DNA from: Streptantibioticus ferralitis
GTDB lineage: Bacteria; Actinomycetota; Actinomycetes; Streptomycetales; Streptomycetaceae
Length of the DNA stretch: 64,000 nt
Assembly (NCBI RefSeq): GCF_029223525.1
Contig: NZ_JARHTQ010000001.1
Location: 434,001-498,000, forward strand
Direction: 5' to 3'
In this document: positions 35,797 to 43,957 of the stretch, piece after piece
How positions within the stretch are numbered: position 1 is the stretch's first letter
Layout of the letters: the number at the start of each line of letters is the position of its first letter
Made by a program: the position numbers and the translations under genes
Notes under the pieces: generated by a model
Databases searched by the model: none
What the model saw: only the letters and a program-made list of their open reading frames with translations
Told to the model about the DNA's origin: nothing

Positions 35797-36996
35797 GTGG
35801 CAGCGGAGATCGTCAATCCTCGTAGCGACGCAGATCAGGACGACTTGATCGATCCGGCTTTCGCGCTACACCGTGGCGGCAAGATGGAAATCACCGCGAC
35901 GGTGCCGGTGCGCGACCGGGACGACTTGTCGCTCGCCTACACGCCGGGCGTCGCCAAGGTGTGCACCGCGATCGCCGAGCAGCCCGAACTCGTCCATGAC
36001 TACACCTGGAAGTCCCAGGTGGTCGCGGTGGTCACGGACGGCACGGCGGTGCTGGGTCTCGGCGACATCGGTCCGGAGGCATCGCTGCCGGTGATGGAGG
36101 GCAAGGCCATCCTCTTCAAGCAGTTCGGCGGGGTGGACGCGGTGCCGATCGCGCTCGACACCACGGACACGGACGAGATCGTGGAGACCGTGGTCCGGCT
36201 GGCGCCTTCCTTCGGTGGCGTCAACCTGGAGGACATCTCCGCGCCGCGCTGCTTCGAGATCGAGCGCAAGCTCCAGGAGCGGCTGGACATCCCGGTCTTC
36301 CATGACGACCAGCACGGGACGGCGGTCGTCACGCTCGCCGCGCTGCGCAACGCGGCGCGGCTGACCGGGCGTTCGCTGGGCGAGCTGCGCGCGGTGATCT
36401 CCGGTGCGGGCGCGGCGGGCGTCGCGATCGCCAAGATCCTGATCGAGGCGGGCATCGGCGATGTCGCGGTCACCGACCGCAAGGGCGTGGTGCACAGCGG
36501 CCGTACCGACCTCACCGATGTCAAGCGGGAGTTGGCGGGCTTCACCAACAAAGCGGGCATCACGGGCACATTGGAGGACGCGCTGTCCGGCGCCGACGTC
36601 TTCATCGGCGTCTCCGGCGGTACGGTCCCGGAGTCGGCCGTCGCCACCATGGCCAAGGGCGCGTTCATCTTCGCGATGGCCAACCCGAACCCGGAGATCC
36701 ACCCGGACGTCGCGCACAAGTACGCGGCCGTGGTCGCCACCGGCCGCAGCGACTACCCGAACCAGATCAACAACGTCCTCGCCTTCCCCGGCATCTTCGC
36801 GGGCGCCCTCCAGGTGCGCGCCTCGCGGATCACCGAGGGGATGAAGATCGCCGCCGCCGAGGCCCTGGCGGCGGTCGTGCGGGACGAGTTGAGCGCCGAG
36901 TGCGTCATCCCCTCCCCCTTCGACGAGCGAGTGGCCCCCGCGGTCACCAAGGCCGTCGCCGCCGCGGCCCGCGCGGAGGGCGTGGCCCGGCGGTAG
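35797..36996 (+). CDS. NAD(P)-dependent malic enzyme (malate oxidoreductase, decarboxylating)
   Basis: 399 residues from GTG 35797, with AAAGGGG 6 bases upstream; the [10 protein letters not shown] start is conserved in Streptomyces relatives. Key segments are the substrate site [23 protein letters not shown] for metal binding, the [14 protein letters not shown] motif, and the Rossmann loop [14 protein letters not shown]. It converts malate to pyruvate and CO2, linking the TCA cycle with pyruvate supply for lipid and antibiotic precursors. The short bacterial form without a phosphotransacetylase domain. Monocistronic, followed by several G/C hairpins. Confidence 0.94.
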   Translation: MAAEIVNPRSDADQDDLIDPAFALHRGGKMEITATVPVRDRDDLSLAYTPGVAKVCTAIAEQPELVHDYTWKSQVVAVVTDGTAVLGLGDIGPEASLPVMEGKAILFKQFGGVDAVPIALDTTDTDEIVETVVRLAPSFGGVNLEDISAPRCFEIERKLQERLDIPVFHDDQHGTAVVTLAALRNAARLTGRSLGELRAVISGAGAAGVAIAKILIEAGIGDVAVTDRKGVVHSGRTDLTDVKRELAGFTNKAGITGTLEDALSGADVFIGVSGGTVPESAVATMAKGAFIFAMANPNPEIHPDVAHKYAAVVATGRSDYPNQINNVLAFPGIFAGALQVRASRITEGMKIAAAEALAAVVRDELSAECVIPSPFDERVAPAVTKAVAAAARAEGVARR

Positions 36997-37090
36997 CGCC
37001 TTTGCGGCGCATCGTGGCTCTGGGTTGCGGCGGGCTTTGACACCGCCGGTCCGCAACCCCGGGGCCGCTCAGCGCTGCGGCGGGTTCTTG

Positions 37091-37183
37091 CTTGGGGGCA
37101 AGCCCCCAGGCTCCCCCCGGGCGCTGGCTTCTTCGGGGGCGAGCCCCCGAACCTCCCTGGGGGTTCGGGCGCTCGCCCCCGAA
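37091..37183. terminator. Cluster of GGGGGC/GCCCCC hairpins between malic enzyme and methyltransferase
   Basis: Three short hairpins follow each other: TGGGGGC-AA-GCCCCCA (about 37093-37109), the perfect TTCGGGGGC-GA-GCCCCCGAA (37132-37151), and a looser third near 37164-37183. They separate convergent genes and probably act as bidirectional terminators. The same hairpin type recurs elsewhere in the window. Confidence 0.7.
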
Positions 37184-37264
37184 ATTTGTTCCGCCGCGAC
37201 GGCGAGCAGTTCCCTCGGCCCGGACCGACGGTGCCGAGACCACCGCAACCCGGGTGTACCGGGT

Positions 37265-38032
37265 CTACTTGAGCCCCAGCACCACCGCGTCCGGGACCGA
37301 ACGCCAGACCGCCCGGGCCTCACTGAAGCCCACGTCGCGGAGGGTCTGCGCATGCCACTCGACGGGGTGCGGCTCACCGTCCGCATGGTCGCCGAAGATC
37401 TCGTAGCGGCGGGCGACGGCGGCGGCCAGTTGTTCGTCGGCGGCCGCCAGTTGCCACCACTCCCGCCAGTCGGGCACTGCGCCGGCGCTCCGCTCGCGCC
37501 CCATCCGGGCGTGCCGCAGGGCGTGTTCGGCGGCGTTGATCCGCGGGGTGGCCGGGTCCGGCATGTGGTCGGCGTTCATAAAGATCCCGCCGTCCCTGAG
37601 CACGCCCGCGATCTCCCCGTACAGCCATGCCAGCGGCTCGGTCTGCAGCCAGTGCAGTGCGGTGGCGGTGAGGACGGCGTCGAACTCGCGGTGCGGAAGC
37701 TTCCGCGTCCACTCCGGGTCGCGCAGGTCGGCGGTGACGAACTGGATCCGCGGCTCGTCGGCGAAGTGCCCGCGGGCGATCGTGAGCAGCGCCGGGTCGA
37801 GGTCGAGCGCGGTCGAGCGCGCTTCGGGGAAGCGCTTCAGCAGGCGGTCGGAGATACTGCCGGTGCCGCAGGCCAGGTCGAGGACGACGGGCGACGGGCC
37901 GGCCACCGCCTCGACGAGGTCGAGCATCACGCGGAAGCGCTCCTCGCGGTCCGGCAGGTACCACTCCTGCTGGCGGTCCCAGCTTTCCTGCCATGCTTGC
38001 CAGTCGGCGGGAACGATGCTTGTTTCCGTCAT
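37265..38032 (-). CDS. Class I SAM-dependent methyltransferase
   Basis: 255 residues from ATG 38032, with AGAGGTGG upstream. Motif I is VVLDLACGTGSISDRLL, followed by the acidic strand STALDLDPALLTIA, a VTADLRDP loop and the FDAVLTATALHWL strand. This is the small-molecule (UbiE/trans-aconitate type) branch. The substrate cannot be told. It is divergent from the CGNR regulator with a 91-base shared promoter region carrying inverted repeats. Confidence 0.87.
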   Translation of the reverse strand: MTETSIVPADWQAWQESWDRQQEWYLPDREERFRVMLDLVEAVAGPSPVVLDLACGTGSISDRLLKRFPEARSTALDLDPALLTIARGHFADEPRIQFVTADLRDPEWTRKLPHREFDAVLTATALHWLQTEPLAWLYGEIAGVLRDGGIFMNADHMPDPATPRINAAEHALRHARMGRERSAGAVPDWREWWQLAAADEQLAAAVARRYEIFGDHADGEPHPVEWHAQTLRDVGFSEARAVWRSVPDAVVLGLK

Positions 38033-38049
38033 CACGGCCACCTCTGCTC

Positions 38050-38080
38050 GTAATACCCTGATAGCAGTTGCGTCTATTAC
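38050..38080. promoter_or_regulatory. Divergent promoter region with nested inverted repeats
   Basis: GTAATA at 38050-38055 faces TATTAC at 38075-38080, and CTG-ATAG-CAG lies between them (38058-38067). The arms resemble -10 boxes on each strand. The CGNR protein encoded next door may bind here and control both genes. Confidence 0.5.
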
Positions 38081-38123
38081 AGCGCCGCACCCGACCCTAG
38101 ACCGCACTGAGTAAGGACCGCAA

Positions 38124-38705
38124 GTGGAACTCGCTTATTACTCGGACTATGCCGTGCGGCTCGTGAACACCGAGCGGCCCGACCGCGGCGAGGACACGCT
38201 CTCCTCGGTCGAGGCGGTACGCGAACTCTTCGGCACCAACCGCCAGGCCGCACGGCGTGCGGGCGACGCCGACCTGACCCGGCTGCGCGCGGTGCGGACC
38301 AGGCTGCGCGCGGTCTTCGAGGCCGCCTCCGAAGGCGACGAGGTACGGGCGGTCGACCTGCTCAACGCGTTGCTGCTGGAGTACCCGGTCAGCCCGCAGA
38401 TCTCCGGCCACGGCCACCTCGATGACCGCGGCCGCCCGCAGTGGCACATGCACCTGGCCGATCACGCCAACAACGCCACCGCCGCCTACACCGCACCCGC
38501 CTGCATGGGCCTGGCCTTCCAGCTCACCGAACTCGGCGTCGACCGACTGGGCATCTGCCAGGCCACCTCGTGCCGCAACGCGTACATCGACACCTCGACC
38601 AACCGCTCCCGCCGCTACTGCTCCGACCGGTGTGCCACCCGGGCCAACGTGGCCGCGTACCGCGCGCGCAAGCGGCAGGAGCAGCAGCAGAACGCACAGA
38701 CCTGA
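38124..38705 (+). CDS. CGNR zinc-finger protein (ABATE domain) regulator
   Basis: 193 residues, GTG start with GTAAGGA upstream. The N-terminal ABATE-type stress domain spans about 1-140. A C-terminal CGNR zinc finger has CQATSCRN and YCSDRCATRANVAAYRARK, with four cysteines and an Arg-rich helix for DNA. The CGNR motif itself reads CRNAY here. These proteins are putative transcription regulators in actinobacteria. It is divergently transcribed from the methyltransferase and may repress both genes through the inverted repeats between them. Confidence 0.86.
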   Translation: MELAYYSDYAVRLVNTERPDRGEDTLSSVEAVRELFGTNRQAARRAGDADLTRLRAVRTRLRAVFEAASEGDEVRAVDLLNALLLEYPVSPQISGHGHLDDRGRPQWHMHLADHANNATAAYTAPACMGLAFQLTELGVDRLGICQATSCRNAYIDTSTNRSRRYCSDRCATRANVAAYRARKRQEQQQNAQT

Positions 38706-38728
38706 CCGCCCCTTCGGCCGGGCGGCCG

Positions 38729-39142
38729 CTAACGAGCCCGCAACCGGCGGGACAGCGACCGGTCGGAGCGCACCGGACGCAGCGCGCAGGCCGCCCAGTA
38801 GACCGCCGCCGCTGGTGAGCGCCGCAGCCCGCGCGGCGGTCGAAACCGTCCCAGCACCCGAGCGAGCAGCAGTTCGTCGGGAACCGTGCCGAACATCCGG
38901 CTGTCCGACTCGGCGAACGGATTGTCCCCGAGCACCCACCAGCCGGTGTCCCGCCGCTCCACCGCCCGCTTGACGATCAACAGGTCCTGCTGCAGCGGAT
39001 GCCGCAGCACCACCACATCACCGGCACGCACCGGCGCCCCGTACCGGACGAGCAACTGGTCCCCGTGGTGCAGCGTCGGCACCATCGAAGGCCCCGTCAC
39101 CTCCGCGAGTCCGAACGGCGGCCTTGCCCCCTGCTCGCGCAT
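38729..39142 (-). CDS. sodX: Nickel superoxide dismutase maturation protease
   Basis: 137 residues from ATG 39142, with AGGAGG 6 bases upstream. This small S26-type peptidase has catalytic Ser19 (TGPSMVPTL) and Lys58 (LIVKRAVE), and the GDNPFAESDSRMFG segment of box E. It removes the short leader of SodN so that His1 can bind nickel. It is divergent from sodN with a 139-base gap, the standard arrangement in Streptomyces. A hydrophobic tail segment is weak, so it may be soluble or loosely attached. Confidence 0.93.
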   Translation of the reverse strand: MREQGARPPFGLAEVTGPSMVPTLHHGDQLLVRYGAPVRAGDVVVLRHPLQQDLLIVKRAVERRDTGWWVLGDNPFAESDSRMFGTVPDELLLARVLGRFRPPRGLRRSPAAAVYWAACALRPVRSDRSLSRRLRAR

Positions 39143-39281
39143 GCCGAGCCTCCTGTCAGATCCTCCACCGGGTCCAGAGTGACACCAGACTTTTGTCCTA
39201 AGCACCAGGGGGCACCCGGGAAATGGGACTCCTCAGGGAGTAATGTCCCACCTGCAAAGACGATCACAAGGAAGGACAGCC

Positions 39282-39677
39282 ATGTTCTCTCGCCTGTTCG
39301 CGCCGAAGGTCAAGGTCAGCGCCCACTGCGACCTGCCCTGCGGCGTCTACGACCCGGCCCAGGCCCGCATCGAGGCCGAGTCCGTCAAGGCCGTCCAGGA
39401 GAAGTACCAGGCCAACGAGGACGCCGACTTCCGCACCCGTGCCCTGATCATCAAGGAGCAGCGCGCGGAGCTGGCCAAGCACCACGTCTCGGTACTGTGG
39501 AGCGACTACTTCAAGGCCCCGCACTTCGAGAAGTACCCGCAGCTGCACCAGTTGGTGAACGACACCCTCAAGGCCCTCAGCGCCGCCAAGGCCTCCAACG
39601 ACCCGAAGACCGGCGAGAAGGCCCTCGAACTGATCGCCGAGATCGACAAGATCTTCTGGGAGACCAAGAAGGCCTGA
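39282..39677 (+). CDS. sodN: Nickel-containing superoxide dismutase
   Basis: 131 residues. A 14-residue leader (MFSRLFAPKVKVSA) is followed by the nickel hook HCDLPCGVYDP, in which His1, Cys2 and Cys6 of the mature protein bind Ni. The rest is a four-helix bundle, and the mature enzyme is a cytoplasmic homohexamer. GGAAGGA precedes the ATG. Nickel-dependent expression is known in Streptomyces. In S. coelicolor its 3' UTR yields a small RNA that silences the iron enzyme sodF; this gene also has a defined 3' UTR ending in a terminator. Confidence 0.97.
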   Translation: MFSRLFAPKVKVSAHCDLPCGVYDPAQARIEAESVKAVQEKYQANEDADFRTRALIIKEQRAELAKHHVSVLWSDYFKAPHFEKYPQLHQLVNDTLKALSAAKASNDPKTGEKALELIAEIDKIFWETKKA

Positions 39678-39726
39678 CCTTCGCTCGACTTCTGTTGTCT
39701 GCGAAGACACCACCTTCACAGAGCAA

Positions 39727-39768
39727 CCGCCGCCCCCGATCCGCCACGGACCGGGGGCGGTCCCTTTC
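39727..39768 (+). terminator. Terminator at the end of the sodN 3' UTR
   Basis: CCGCCCCCG (39730-39738) pairs with CGGGGGCGG (39752-39760), followed by a short T-containing tail. The ~50 bases between the sodN stop and the hairpin are A/T-richer than the surroundings, in line with a processed 3' UTR small RNA. Confidence 0.85.
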
Positions 39769-39810
39769 CGCCGTGCGGAATTCCATGGCGTCGTCGGTGA
39801 GAATGACGGG

Positions 39811-40710
39811 GTGACCGCACCTCTCCCGCTCGACGCGCTGCACGCCCGGCTGCCCTCGCCGCTCGTGGAGGTCACCGACGACCGACTGGCACGGCACGGG
39901 GTCCAGCTGCTGCTCAAGCGCGACGATCTCCTCCATCCCCGGATACCGGGCAACAAATGGCGCAAACTGCGGCTCAACCTGCGGGCCGCCGCCGAGTCCG
40001 GTCACCACACGCTGCTCACGTTCGGCGGCGCGTACTCCAATCACCTACGGGCCACCGCGGCCGCCGGGCGGCTGCTCGGCTTCGCGACGATCGGCGTCGT
40101 ACGGGGTGCGGAACTCGCCGACCGGCCGCTCAACGCATCGCTGGCCCAAGCCGCCGAGGACGGCATGCGGCTGCACTTCATCGACCGGTCGACCTATCGG
40201 CGCAAGACCGACCCCGATGTCATCGCCGACCTGGAGCGCCGCTTCGGGCGCTGCTACCTGGTCCCCGAGGGCGGCAGCAACGCCGCCGCCGCTGCCGGAT
40301 GCGCCGACCTGGGCCGGGAGCTGGGCGGCGTCGCCGATGTCGTCACCGTCGCCTGCGGCACCGGGGGCACGCTGGCCGGGCTCGCCGCCGGGCTGGACCG
40401 CGGCACACAGTGTGCGATCGGCTTTCCGGTGCTCAAGGGCGGCGGGTTCCTCGACGGCGAGATCCAGCGGCTGCAGCACGCCGCCTTCGGCGGACGGCGC
40501 GGCGACTGGCGGCTCGACACCCGCTTCCACTGCGGTGGGTACGCGCGTACGACCCCCGAACTACGCGCCTTCGCCGACGAGTTCGCGGAACGGCACGGCC
40601 TCGCCCCCGACCTCACCTACGTGGCGAAAATGCTGTACGGCACCTACGCCCTCGCCGAGGAGGGCCGGTTCGCTCCCGGCACCCGGGTGGCCGCGGTCAT
40701 CACCGGCTGA
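39811..40710 (+). CDS. ACC deaminase / D-cysteine desulfhydrase family PLP enzyme
   Basis: 299 residues, GTG start. The PLP lysine is Lys49 in IPGNKWRKL. The family landmarks LTFGGAYSNHLRATAAAG and VPEGGSNAAAAAGC are present, as is the phosphate-binding loop VACGTGGTLAGLAAG. These enzymes open cyclopropane rings or release H2S from D-cysteine. The residues that separate the two activities cannot be judged by eye, and D-cysteine desulfhydrase is more usual in non-plant-associated bacteria. No obvious operon; it follows the sodN terminator. Confidence 0.86.
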   Translation: MTAPLPLDALHARLPSPLVEVTDDRLARHGVQLLLKRDDLLHPRIPGNKWRKLRLNLRAAAESGHHTLLTFGGAYSNHLRATAAAGRLLGFATIGVVRGAELADRPLNASLAQAAEDGMRLHFIDRSTYRRKTDPDVIADLERRFGRCYLVPEGGSNAAAAAGCADLGRELGGVADVVTVACGTGGTLAGLAAGLDRGTQCAIGFPVLKGGGFLDGEIQRLQHAAFGGRRGDWRLDTRFHCGGYARTTPELRAFADEFAERHGLAPDLTYVAKMLYGTYALAEEGRFAPGTRVAAVITG

Positions 40711-40937
40711 GCCGCGCCGGACGACGCCAACGCGGTGGACGCGCCACACCCGGATTCATGAGGGGATCCGCATATGCTTCCGGTCTGCCACGTCCCGGGC
40801 ACGCGGACCGGCCACCGGTGATCCGCGCCGTCGAACCGTGCGAGTCCCGGCGCTGCCGCCGACCGGACCGGCCGCTGATGTGATCGCCCACCGCGGGCCG
40901 GGCCCGGATGTCTGACCGTCCGGTTAGCCTGGGGGGC

Positions 40938-41489
40938 ATGATTCGAGCCGCGAGCCCCGCCGACATCCCGGCGATCCACTCCATGATCCGCGAACTGGCG
41001 GAGTACGAGCGGTCGCTGGAGGACGCGCGGGCCACCCCGGAGCAGCTCCGCGAGGCGCTGTTCGGCGCGCATCCGGCCGCTTTCGCGCTGATCGCGCACG
41101 ACGTGCCCGCCGCACAGCAGGCCGACGGCGGCGTCCCGCCGCGGGCGGTCGGTTTCGCGCTGTGGTTCCGTAACTTCTCCACCTGGACCGGCACCCACGG
41201 CGTATACCTGGAGGATCTGTACGTACGTCCCGAGGCGCGCGGCGCCGGGCACGGCAAGGCACTGCTCGCCGAACTGGCCCGGATCTGTGTGGAGCGGGGG
41301 TACGAGCGCTTCGAGTGGTCGGTACTGGACTGGAACGAGCCGTCGATCGGGTTCTACAAGTCGCTGGGTGCTGTATCCATGGACGAGTGGACGGTCCACC
41401 GGTTGACCGGTGAACCACTGCGCGCTCTGGCCTCATCTGCCACCCTGGCCTCGCCAAACCCCAACGGCGCGATACCACTTTCGAATTGA
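40938..41489 (+). CDS. GNAT-family N-acetyltransferase (diamine acetyltransferase-like)
   Basis: 183 residues from ATG 40938, preceded by a G-run. Conserved pieces are the IRAASPADIPAIHSMIRELAEYE start, the LEDLYVRPEARGAGHGKALL acetyl-CoA loop, and the late RFEWSVLDWNEPSIGFYKSLGA strand. This pattern matches the spermidine/diamine (SAT-like) subgroup, so polyamines are the likely substrates. The last ~20 residues (LASSATLASPNPNGA) are a flexible tail. It is not clearly part of an operon. Confidence 0.85.
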   Translation: MIRAASPADIPAIHSMIRELAEYERSLEDARATPEQLREALFGAHPAAFALIAHDVPAAQQADGGVPPRAVGFALWFRNFSTWTGTHGVYLEDLYVRPEARGAGHGKALLAELARICVERGYERFEWSVLDWNEPSIGFYKSLGAVSMDEWTVHRLTGEPLRALASSATLASPNPNGAIPLSN

Positions 41490-41531
41490 GACCGCAGACC
41501 ACTAGCCACTGTCCGTACTCATAGGCTTACC

Positions 41532-41750
41532 ATGAGTGACAACCGGGAGGTGCTGAAACTGAGCTCCTCTATGGGGACAGGCGTGCTTGGTCCGGGCGAC
41601 ACCGGGGCACAGATCGCGATACCGTCCCTGGACGGTGCGCGCCGAGTGTTGTTACTCGGAGTGTACGGACCGCGTACCAGCCGTGCTACCGCCTTGCGCG
41701 GTGTAACGGCGGCCATCAAGCTCAACCACCGTGTGCCACCTTGGAGGTGA
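41532..41750 (+). CDS. Small protein upstream of the anti-sigma factor gene
   Basis: 72 residues (MSDNREVLKLSSSMG start, IKLNHRVPPWR end). Its stop codon is two bases before the anti-sigma start, and the GGAGG for that gene is inside its last codons, which suggests translational coupling. There is no known domain. In S. coelicolor small ush genes are described upstream of sigH, and this may be the equivalent, but I could not confirm it. It could instead be an untranslated leader carrying the sigH promoters. Confidence 0.48.
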   Translation: MSDNREVLKLSSSMGTGVLGPGDTGAQIAIPSLDGARRVLLLGVYGPRTSRATALRGVTAAIKLNHRVPPWR

Positions 41751-41752
41751 GG

Positions 41753-42166
41753 GTGTCCCAGATCGCAGGCGAGCCCGGGTCGAAGGACTTCGTGGAGGTC
41801 CGGCTGCCCGCGGCGGGGGCCTACCTCTCGGTGCTGCGGACGGCGACCGCCGGACTCGCAGCCCGCTTGGACTTCACCCTCGACGAGATCGAAGACCTGC
41901 GCATCGCCGTAGACGAGGCGTGCGCCATCCTGCTTCAGCAGGCCGTCCCCGGCAGCGTGCTCTCATGCGTCTTCCGGCTGGTCGAGGACGCCCTGTGGGT
42001 GACCGTATCGGCGCCCACCACCGACGGCCGCGCCCCGGAGCGCGACACCTTCGCCTGGACGGTGCTGTCCGCGCTGGCCGGCGAGGTGGACTCCAGCGTG
42101 GCCGAGGACAACACGGTCAGCATCAGCCTGCACAAGAAGCGCGGCGCCGGCCCTGGACAGTCGTGA
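41753..42166 (+). CDS. prsH: RsbW-like anti-sigma factor of SigH
   Basis: 137 residues from GTG 41753, with GGAGGTGA just upstream. It is a HATPase-type (GHKL) switch kinase: LDFTLDEIEDLRIAVDEACAI carries the N-box-like region and an FAWTVLSALAGEV helix follows the lid. It directly precedes sigH, and the S. coelicolor homologue (UshX/PrsH) binds and silences SigH. It should release the sigma factor after salt or other stress when an anti-anti-sigma protein binds. The ATP-binding G-boxes look degenerate, as in several Streptomyces members. Confidence 0.88.
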   Translation: MSQIAGEPGSKDFVEVRLPAAGAYLSVLRTATAGLAARLDFTLDEIEDLRIAVDEACAILLQQAVPGSVLSCVFRLVEDALWVTVSAPTTDGRAPERDTFAWTVLSALAGEVDSSVAEDNTVSISLHKKRGAGPGQS

Positions 42167-42320
42167 GGTTCCCAGATGCAGGAAGTCCTCAGGTTCCGAA
42201 GGAGCCCCGGCGACCGCGAGCACCGCGGCGGCCGTAGGTCCGGCCCCCCGCGGGGCCAGCGTGTCCCGGTCCACATGCCGGGCGATTACGGTTCAACCGT
42301 GAACGGAACGGGGGATCGCC

Positions 42321-43373
42321 ATGAGCACTGACTCTCCTCGGGAACTGACCCCGGAGCGTGCTACCGAGCTGGCCGCTGGCCGGGTTCCAGGGCGCGCCGC
42401 GGAGCCGCCCGCCGGGTCGTCGGCCGAGAAGTCCGGCTACCGCAGTGGTTCCGGCGGGCGAGTCGCCGTGCCCGCCCAGGCCGCTCCGGCGGCCAGGCGG
42501 CAGCACGCGCGGCACCACCCCGTGCCACGCACCGACGGAACGGACGCGGTGGAGCAGGCGGAGTCCATGGACCAGGTCGATCAGCACGACCTCAACGGTG
42601 CGCACGAGCCGGAAGGCCCGCAGGACCGGTCGGGCGCGCGGGCACTGTTCGTGGAGTTGAGCAGGCTCCCGGAGGGCTCTTCCGAGCGGGAGGAGCTGCG
42701 CAATCGACTGGTGCAGATGCATCTGCCGCTGGTCGAGCACCTGGCCCGGCGGTTCCGCAACCGCGGTGAACCGCTGGACGATCTGACCCAGGTCGCCACC
42801 ATCGGCCTGATCAAGTCGGTGAACCGCTTCGACCCCGATCGCGGGGTGGAGTTCTCCACCTACGCGACGCCGACGGTCGTCGGCGAGATCAAGCGGCACT
42901 TCCGTGACAAGGGGTGGGCGGTCCGTGTCCCGCGGCGGCTGCAGGAACTGCGGCTGGCCCTCACCACGGCCACCGGCGAACTGTCACAGGAGCACGGCCG
43001 GGCGCCCACGGTGCACGAACTCGCCGAGCATCTGAAGATCTCCGAGGAAGAGGTGCTGGAGGGCCTGGAGTCGGCCAACGCGTACAGCACGCTCTCGCTC
43101 GACGTACCCGACACCGACGACGAGTCCCCGGCGGTCGCCGACACCCTCGGCGCGGAGGACGACGCGCTGGAGGGCGTGGAGTACCGGGAGTCCCTCAAGC
43201 CGCTGCTGGAGCAGTTGCCGCCGCGGGAGAAGAAGATCCTTCTGCTGCGCTTCTTCGGCAACATGACCCAGTCGCAGATCGCCCAGGAAGTCGGTATCTC
43301 CCAGATGCACGTGTCGAGGCTGCTGGCCCGCACCCTCGCCCAACTCCGCGACAGGCTACTGGTGGAGGAGTAG
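42321..43373 (+). CDS. sigH: Stress-response sigma factor SigH (SigB/F/G family)
   Basis: 350 residues. The first ~100 are Ala/Pro/Gly-rich and probably disordered. Region 2 follows: LVEHLARRFRNRGEPLDDLTQVATIGLIKS, RFDPDRGVEFSTYATPTVVGEIKRHFRDK. Region 3 and region 4 come next: LPPREKKILLLRFFGNMTQSQIAQEVGISQMHVSRLL. This is the Gram-positive SigB/SigF group. SigH in S. coelicolor links osmotic stress with aerial growth and is made as several isoforms from different starts. Met82 near MDQVDQHDL could serve as an internal start here too. It lies 154 bases after the anti-sigma gene. Confidence 0.93.
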   Translation: MSTDSPRELTPERATELAAGRVPGRAAEPPAGSSAEKSGYRSGSGGRVAVPAQAAPAARRQHARHHPVPRTDGTDAVEQAESMDQVDQHDLNGAHEPEGPQDRSGARALFVELSRLPEGSSEREELRNRLVQMHLPLVEHLARRFRNRGEPLDDLTQVATIGLIKSVNRFDPDRGVEFSTYATPTVVGEIKRHFRDKGWAVRVPRRLQELRLALTTATGELSQEHGRAPTVHELAEHLKISEEEVLEGLESANAYSTLSLDVPDTDDESPAVADTLGAEDDALEGVEYRESLKPLLEQLPPREKKILLLRFFGNMTQSQIAQEVGISQMHVSRLLARTLAQLRDRLLVEE

Positions 43374-43378
43374 ACGGT

Positions 43379-43400
43379 CCGGGGGCTTAGCCCCCGGAAA
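43379..43400. terminator. Hairpin between sigH and the convergent membrane-protein gene
   Basis: CCGGGGGC-TTA-GCCCCCGG, followed by AAAA on the plus strand. Same hairpin family as at 37091-37183 and 54668-54722. Confidence 0.75.
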
Positions 43401-43401
43401 A

Positions 43402-43845
43402 TCAGTCTCCGTCCCGACCAGCGTCAGCGCCAAGCGCGGCGGTCGCTGCCGGGTGCACCAGCAGTACGAGTTCGGCCAAGGCCGCCGCGCCGATCGCCAC
43501 CGCGGCAGCGAGCAACGCGCCGCCGTTCTGGCCCATGGTCCAGGCGATCGGCAGCGCGATCAGCTGGATGATCAGTGCGGGCCCGCGGCTCCAGCGCCGC
43601 GCTCGTAGCAGCCCATAGGCGGCGGTGAGCGGCAGTGCGGCCATCGCGAGCACGGTGAGCCCGCCCATCACGGCCGTCTGCGTACTGCCGCGGTGGCCGA
43701 ACAACCCCATCGCCACCAGGTAGACACCGCCCGCGGCCAGCGCCAGACCTTCCAGTCCGGCGAGAGCCGCGGCGGCGGTCAGCCGTGGGATGCGGGGCGC
43801 GGCCAGGGGTACGGCCTCCGGGGCGGTTTCATGCTTCCGACTCAC
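43402..43845 (-). CDS. Four-helix integral membrane protein
   Basis: 147 residues from GTG 43845. Four hydrophobic segments are visible: about 22-45 (LEGLALAAGGVYLVAMGLF), 55-75, 83-105 and 108-130. The N-terminus is basic (SRKHETAPE). Conserved in position next to sigH and the lipid-kinase gene in streptomycetes, but of unknown function. The start has a weak ribosome site. It is convergent with sigH and divergent from the diacylglycerol-kinase gene. Confidence 0.75.
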   Translation of the reverse strand: MSRKHETAPEAVPLAAPRIPRLTAAAALAGLEGLALAAGGVYLVAMGLFGHRGSTQTAVMGGLTVLAMAALPLTAAYGLLRARRWSRGPALIIQLIALPIAWTMGQNGGALLAAAVAIGAAALAELVLLVHPAATAALGADAGRDGD

Positions 43846-43957
43846 CCCAGCAGGGTAGCCCCCGCCCCGGGCACGGCCCTGGCAGCGGCCGACGGCCGAC
43901 AGCCGTGACGAGGGACCGGCAAGATCCGCCGTACCGGCGCTGGGTACCCTTCCTCTC

